Shown: one piece after another, positions 62,209 through 64,000 of the stretch
Numbering within the stretch: position 1 is the first letter of the stretch
Layout of the letters: each line of letters opens with the position of its first letter
Assembly (NCBI GenBank): GCA_002428365.1
Contig: DIVW01000033.1
Coordinates: forward strand, 6,041 to 70,040
Origin: Propionibacteriaceae bacterium UBA6122
GTDB lineage: Bacteria; Actinomycetota; Actinomycetes; Propionibacteriales; Propionibacteriaceae
Reading direction: 5' to 3'
Length of the DNA stretch: 64,000 nt
Made by a program: the position numbers and the translations under genes
Notes under the pieces: model-generated
Seen by the model: the letters and a program-made list of their open reading frames with translations, nothing else
The model's database searches: none
Told to the model about the DNA's origin: nothing

Positions 62209-62559
62209 ATGATGACTGACGTGGTGGAGTCCAGCGGCAGCCTGGCGCCGCACGACCGGCCGGCCGGCGACCCGACCGGGGCCGCGGCCGCCCGGACCGG
62301 CACCGACGACGCGGCGGCGGCGGAGCGGATCGGCGAGATCCGGCGGCGGATCGACGAGATCGACCGCACCCTCGTCGCGCTCTGGCAGGAGCGGGCAGCG
62401 CTCTCCCAGGAGGTCGGCGCGACCCGCATGGCATCCGGCGGCACCCGGCTGGTGCTCTCCCGCGAGCGGGAGATCCTGGAGCGGTTCCGGGCCGAGCTCG
62501 GCGCGGACGGCACTCAGCTCGCGCTCCTGCTGCTGCGCGCCGGCCGCGGCCCGCTGTGA
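62209..62559 (+). CDS. Chorismate mutase (AroQ type)
   Basis: 116 residues. After a disordered Ala/Asp-rich N-terminus of about 40 residues comes an AroQ helix set: EIRRRIDEIDRTLVALWQER, ALSQEVGATRMASGG and REREILERFRAELG. It converts chorismate to prephenate for Phe and Tyr. GAGAGGGA precedes ATG 62209. Lies divergent from pcrA as in many actinobacteria. Confidence 0.87.
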   Translation: MMTDVVESSGSLAPHDRPAGDPTGAAAARTGTDDAAAAERIGEIRRRIDEIDRTLVALWQERAALSQEVGATRMASGGTRLVLSREREILERFRAELGADGTQLALLLLRAGRGPL

Positions 62560-62594
62560 CGCCGGCGGAGACGCGGTGACGCCCACGGAGACGA

Positions 62595-62638
62595 CGAACC
62601 GCCTGCCGGTGTCGTGATCGACACCGGCAGGCGGTTCG
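62595..62638. terminator. Bidirectional terminator, 20-bp perfect hairpin
   Basis: CGAACCGCCTGCCGGTGTCG (62595-62614) pairs fully with 62619-62638 around TGAT, between the convergent chorismate mutase and dppF genes. Confidence 0.85.
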
Positions 62639-62644
62639 GTTGGA

Positions 62645-63661
62645 TCAGGCCACCTCGTGGGTGACGACGATCTCCCGCTTCTCCGCGAAGTGGCAGGCGC
62701 TCGGGTGGTCCGAGCCCGGCCGGATCTGGAGCAGCGGCACCTCCTGGGCGCAGATGTCCTGCGCCTTCCAGCAGCGGGTCCGGAACCGGCAGCCCGAGGG
62801 CGGGCTGACCGGCGAGGGGACGTCGCCCTGGAGCCGGATGATCGCCTTGCTCTCCCGCACGGTCGGGTCCGGCACCGGCACCGCCGACAGCAGCGCCTGG
62901 GTGTACGGGTGGGTCGCGCGCTGGTAGATCTGCTCCTCGGTGCCGATCTCCACGATCCGGCCCAGGTACATCACCGCCACCCGGTCGGAGATGTGCCGCA
63001 CCACGGACAGGTCGTGCGCGATGAAGATGTAGGACAGCCCCAGCTCGTCCTGGAGCTGTTCCAGCAGGTTGATCACCTGGGCCTGGATCGAGACGTCCAG
63101 GGCCGACACCGGCTCGTCGCAGACGATGATCTCGGGCCGCAGCGCGAGCGCGCGGGCGATGCCGATGCGCTGCCGCTGACCGCCGGAGAACTGGTGCGGG
63201 TAGCGGTTGACGTGCTCCGGGTTGAGCCCGACCACGTCCAGCAGCTCCTGCACCCGCTGGCGCCGGCTGCGCTTCGGGGCAGCCTCCGGGTGGATCTCGA
63301 ACGGCTCGCCGATGATGTCGCCGACGGTCATCCGCGGATTCAGCGAGGTGTACGGGTCCTGCATCACCAGCTGGATCTGCCGGCGCAGCCGCCGCAGCGC
63401 GCCACCGGACAGCTTGGAGATGTCCTGGCCCTTGTAGAGCACCTGGCCGCCGGTCGGCTTCTCCAGGTTCATCAGCACCCGGGCCAGCGTCGACTTGCCG
63501 CAGCCGGACTCGCCGACCACGCCGAGCGTCTCGCCGGCCTTGAGTTCGAAGGAGACGCCGTCGACCGCCTTGACGTGACCGATGGTCTTCTTGAACACCA
63601 CGCCCCGGGTCACGGGGTAGTGCTTGACCAGGTCACGAACCTCGATGATGTGCTCAGTCAC
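62645..63661 (-). CDS. dppF: Oligo/dipeptide ABC transporter ATP-binding protein (DppF type)
   Basis: 338-residue ATPase. Walker A VGESGCGKSTLARVL, signature FSGGQRQRIGIARAL, Walker B IIVCDEPVSALDVS, and the C-terminal oligopeptide domain with ATHPYTQALLSAVPVPDP and a Cys-containing CRFRTRCWKAQDIC. Overlaps the preceding ATPase gene by eight bases. Codon use is of the high-GC type seen only in this end of the window. Confidence 0.92.
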   Translation of the reverse strand: MTEHIIEVRDLVKHYPVTRGVVFKKTIGHVKAVDGVSFELKAGETLGVVGESGCGKSTLARVLMNLEKPTGGQVLYKGQDISKLSGGALRRLRRQIQLVMQDPYTSLNPRMTVGDIIGEPFEIHPEAAPKRSRRQRVQELLDVVGLNPEHVNRYPHQFSGGQRQRIGIARALALRPEIIVCDEPVSALDVSIQAQVINLLEQLQDELGLSYIFIAHDLSVVRHISDRVAVMYLGRIVEIGTEEQIYQRATHPYTQALLSAVPVPDPTVRESKAIIRLQGDVPSPVSPPSGCRFRTRCWKAQDICAQEVPLLQIRPGSDHPSACHFAEKREIVVTHEVA

Positions 63662-64000
63662 GGTTCACCAGTTCCTCGGCGAAGTGGCAGGCGCTGGCCC
63701 GGCCGTTGCCCAGTTGCAGCAGCGGCGGGACGTTCTCCCGGCACACCGGCTGCGCCATCGGGCAGCGCGGGTTGAACGCGCAGCCCGGCGGGATGTTCAT
63801 CAGGTTCGGCGGGAGGCCCTTGATGGTACGGAGCTCCTGGCCCTTCTCGTCCATCCGCGGGATCGAGTTGAGCAGGCCGAGCGTGTACGGGTGTGCCGGC
63901 TTGCGGTACAGGTCGTAGACGTCGGCTTCCTCGACGATCCGGCCGGCGTACATGACCGCGATCCGGTCCGCGACGTCGGCGACCACGCCGAGGTCGTGGG
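63654..64000 (-). CDS. dppD: Oligo/dipeptide ABC transporter ATP-binding protein (DppD type), 5' part cut by window end
   Basis: Only the C-terminal ~115 residues are present: HDLGVVADVADRIAVMYAG follows the Walker B region, then PAHPYTLGLLNSIPRMDE and the oligopeptide C-terminal CAFNPRCPMAQPVC. The gene continues beyond 64000. Forms the heterodimeric ATPase with the next gene. Confidence 0.88.
   Translation of the reverse strand, partial: HDLGVVADVADRIAVMYAGRIVEEADVYDLYRKPAHPYTLGLLNSIPRMDEKGQELRTIKGLPPNLMNIPPGCAFNPRCPMAQPVCRENVPPLLQLGNGRASACHFAEELVNRD

Overview
The window comes from a high-GC Gram-positive bacterium. Bases 1 to about 61100 look like one actinobacterial genome, probably of Propionibacteriaceae or Propionibacteriales type. 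Pointers are cobalamin-dependent methylmalonyl-CoA mutase with MeaB, a glycyl-radical enzyme pair (anaerobic capability), lipoprotein-based sugar and nucleoside ABC importers, and gene orders I know from Mycobacterium tuberculosis (lpdA / small membrane protein / punA / pmmB; purH-purN-perM ... sucD-sucC / M23 peptidase / uvrD1 / chorismate mutase). The last ~2.8 kb is markedly richer in G+C, with almost exclusive G/C third positions, and resembles Micromonosporaceae. The change falls inside the helicase gene pcrA near 61080-61240, so the contig may be chimeric there.

Layout: 250-5401 monosaccharide ABC importer and ROK regulator. 5391-10499 LpdA, a small membrane protein, purine nucleoside phosphorylase, phosphosugar mutase and uridine kinase-like protein. 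10533-12082 PiT phosphate transporter and a small membrane partner. 12066-16454 (minus) four-gene nonulosonic acid (sialic acid-like) cassette with two putative glycosyltransferases. 16561-23157 (minus) nucleoside salvage operon (BmpA lipoprotein, ATPase, two permeases, cytidine deaminase, adenosine deaminase). 23311-25782 YjjI glycyl-radical enzyme and its YjjW activase. 25779-28231 (minus) the most striking locus: a promoter with a perfect palindrome, four tandem Y-RNA-like units, the Ro60/TROVE protein and a small helix-turn-helix protein. 28414-30262 HNH/DUF222 protein and a DUF3788-like protein. 30354-35553 (minus) methylmalonyl-CoA mutase subunits and MeaB. 35613-40866 a phosphotransferase, a CNNM/CorC-type membrane protein and two wall-polymer transferases around a palindromic repeat. 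40954-43721 PurU, a histidine phosphatase and malate dehydrogenase. 43905-50064 acyl-CoA synthetase, lipase-like hydrolase, an 11-repeat W-motif protein and a GSA-aminotransferase-like enzyme. 49756-54208 (minus) DUF3017, FolD, PurH, PurN, PerM. 54391-59459 a membrane protein, SucD, SucC and an M23 peptidase. 59502-64000 PcrA, an attenuated chorismate mutase and two peptide-ABC ATPases.

Functionally the region combines carbon and nucleoside scavenging, one-carbon and purine synthesis, TCA/propionate carbon flow (malate dehydrogenase, succinyl-CoA synthetase, methylmalonyl-CoA mutase) and surface glycan synthesis. Many transcripts appear leaderless: a TANNNT -10 box lies six or seven bases before the start codon of about a dozen genes. 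The best candidate for a little-described system is the Ro60 operon. Its leader encodes four Y RNAs in series, each closed by its own perfect or near-perfect terminal stem. At least two carry a circularly permuted tRNA-like domain (T arm, acceptor closed by a tetraloop, D arm), and this tRNA mimicry decays towards the Ro60 gene.
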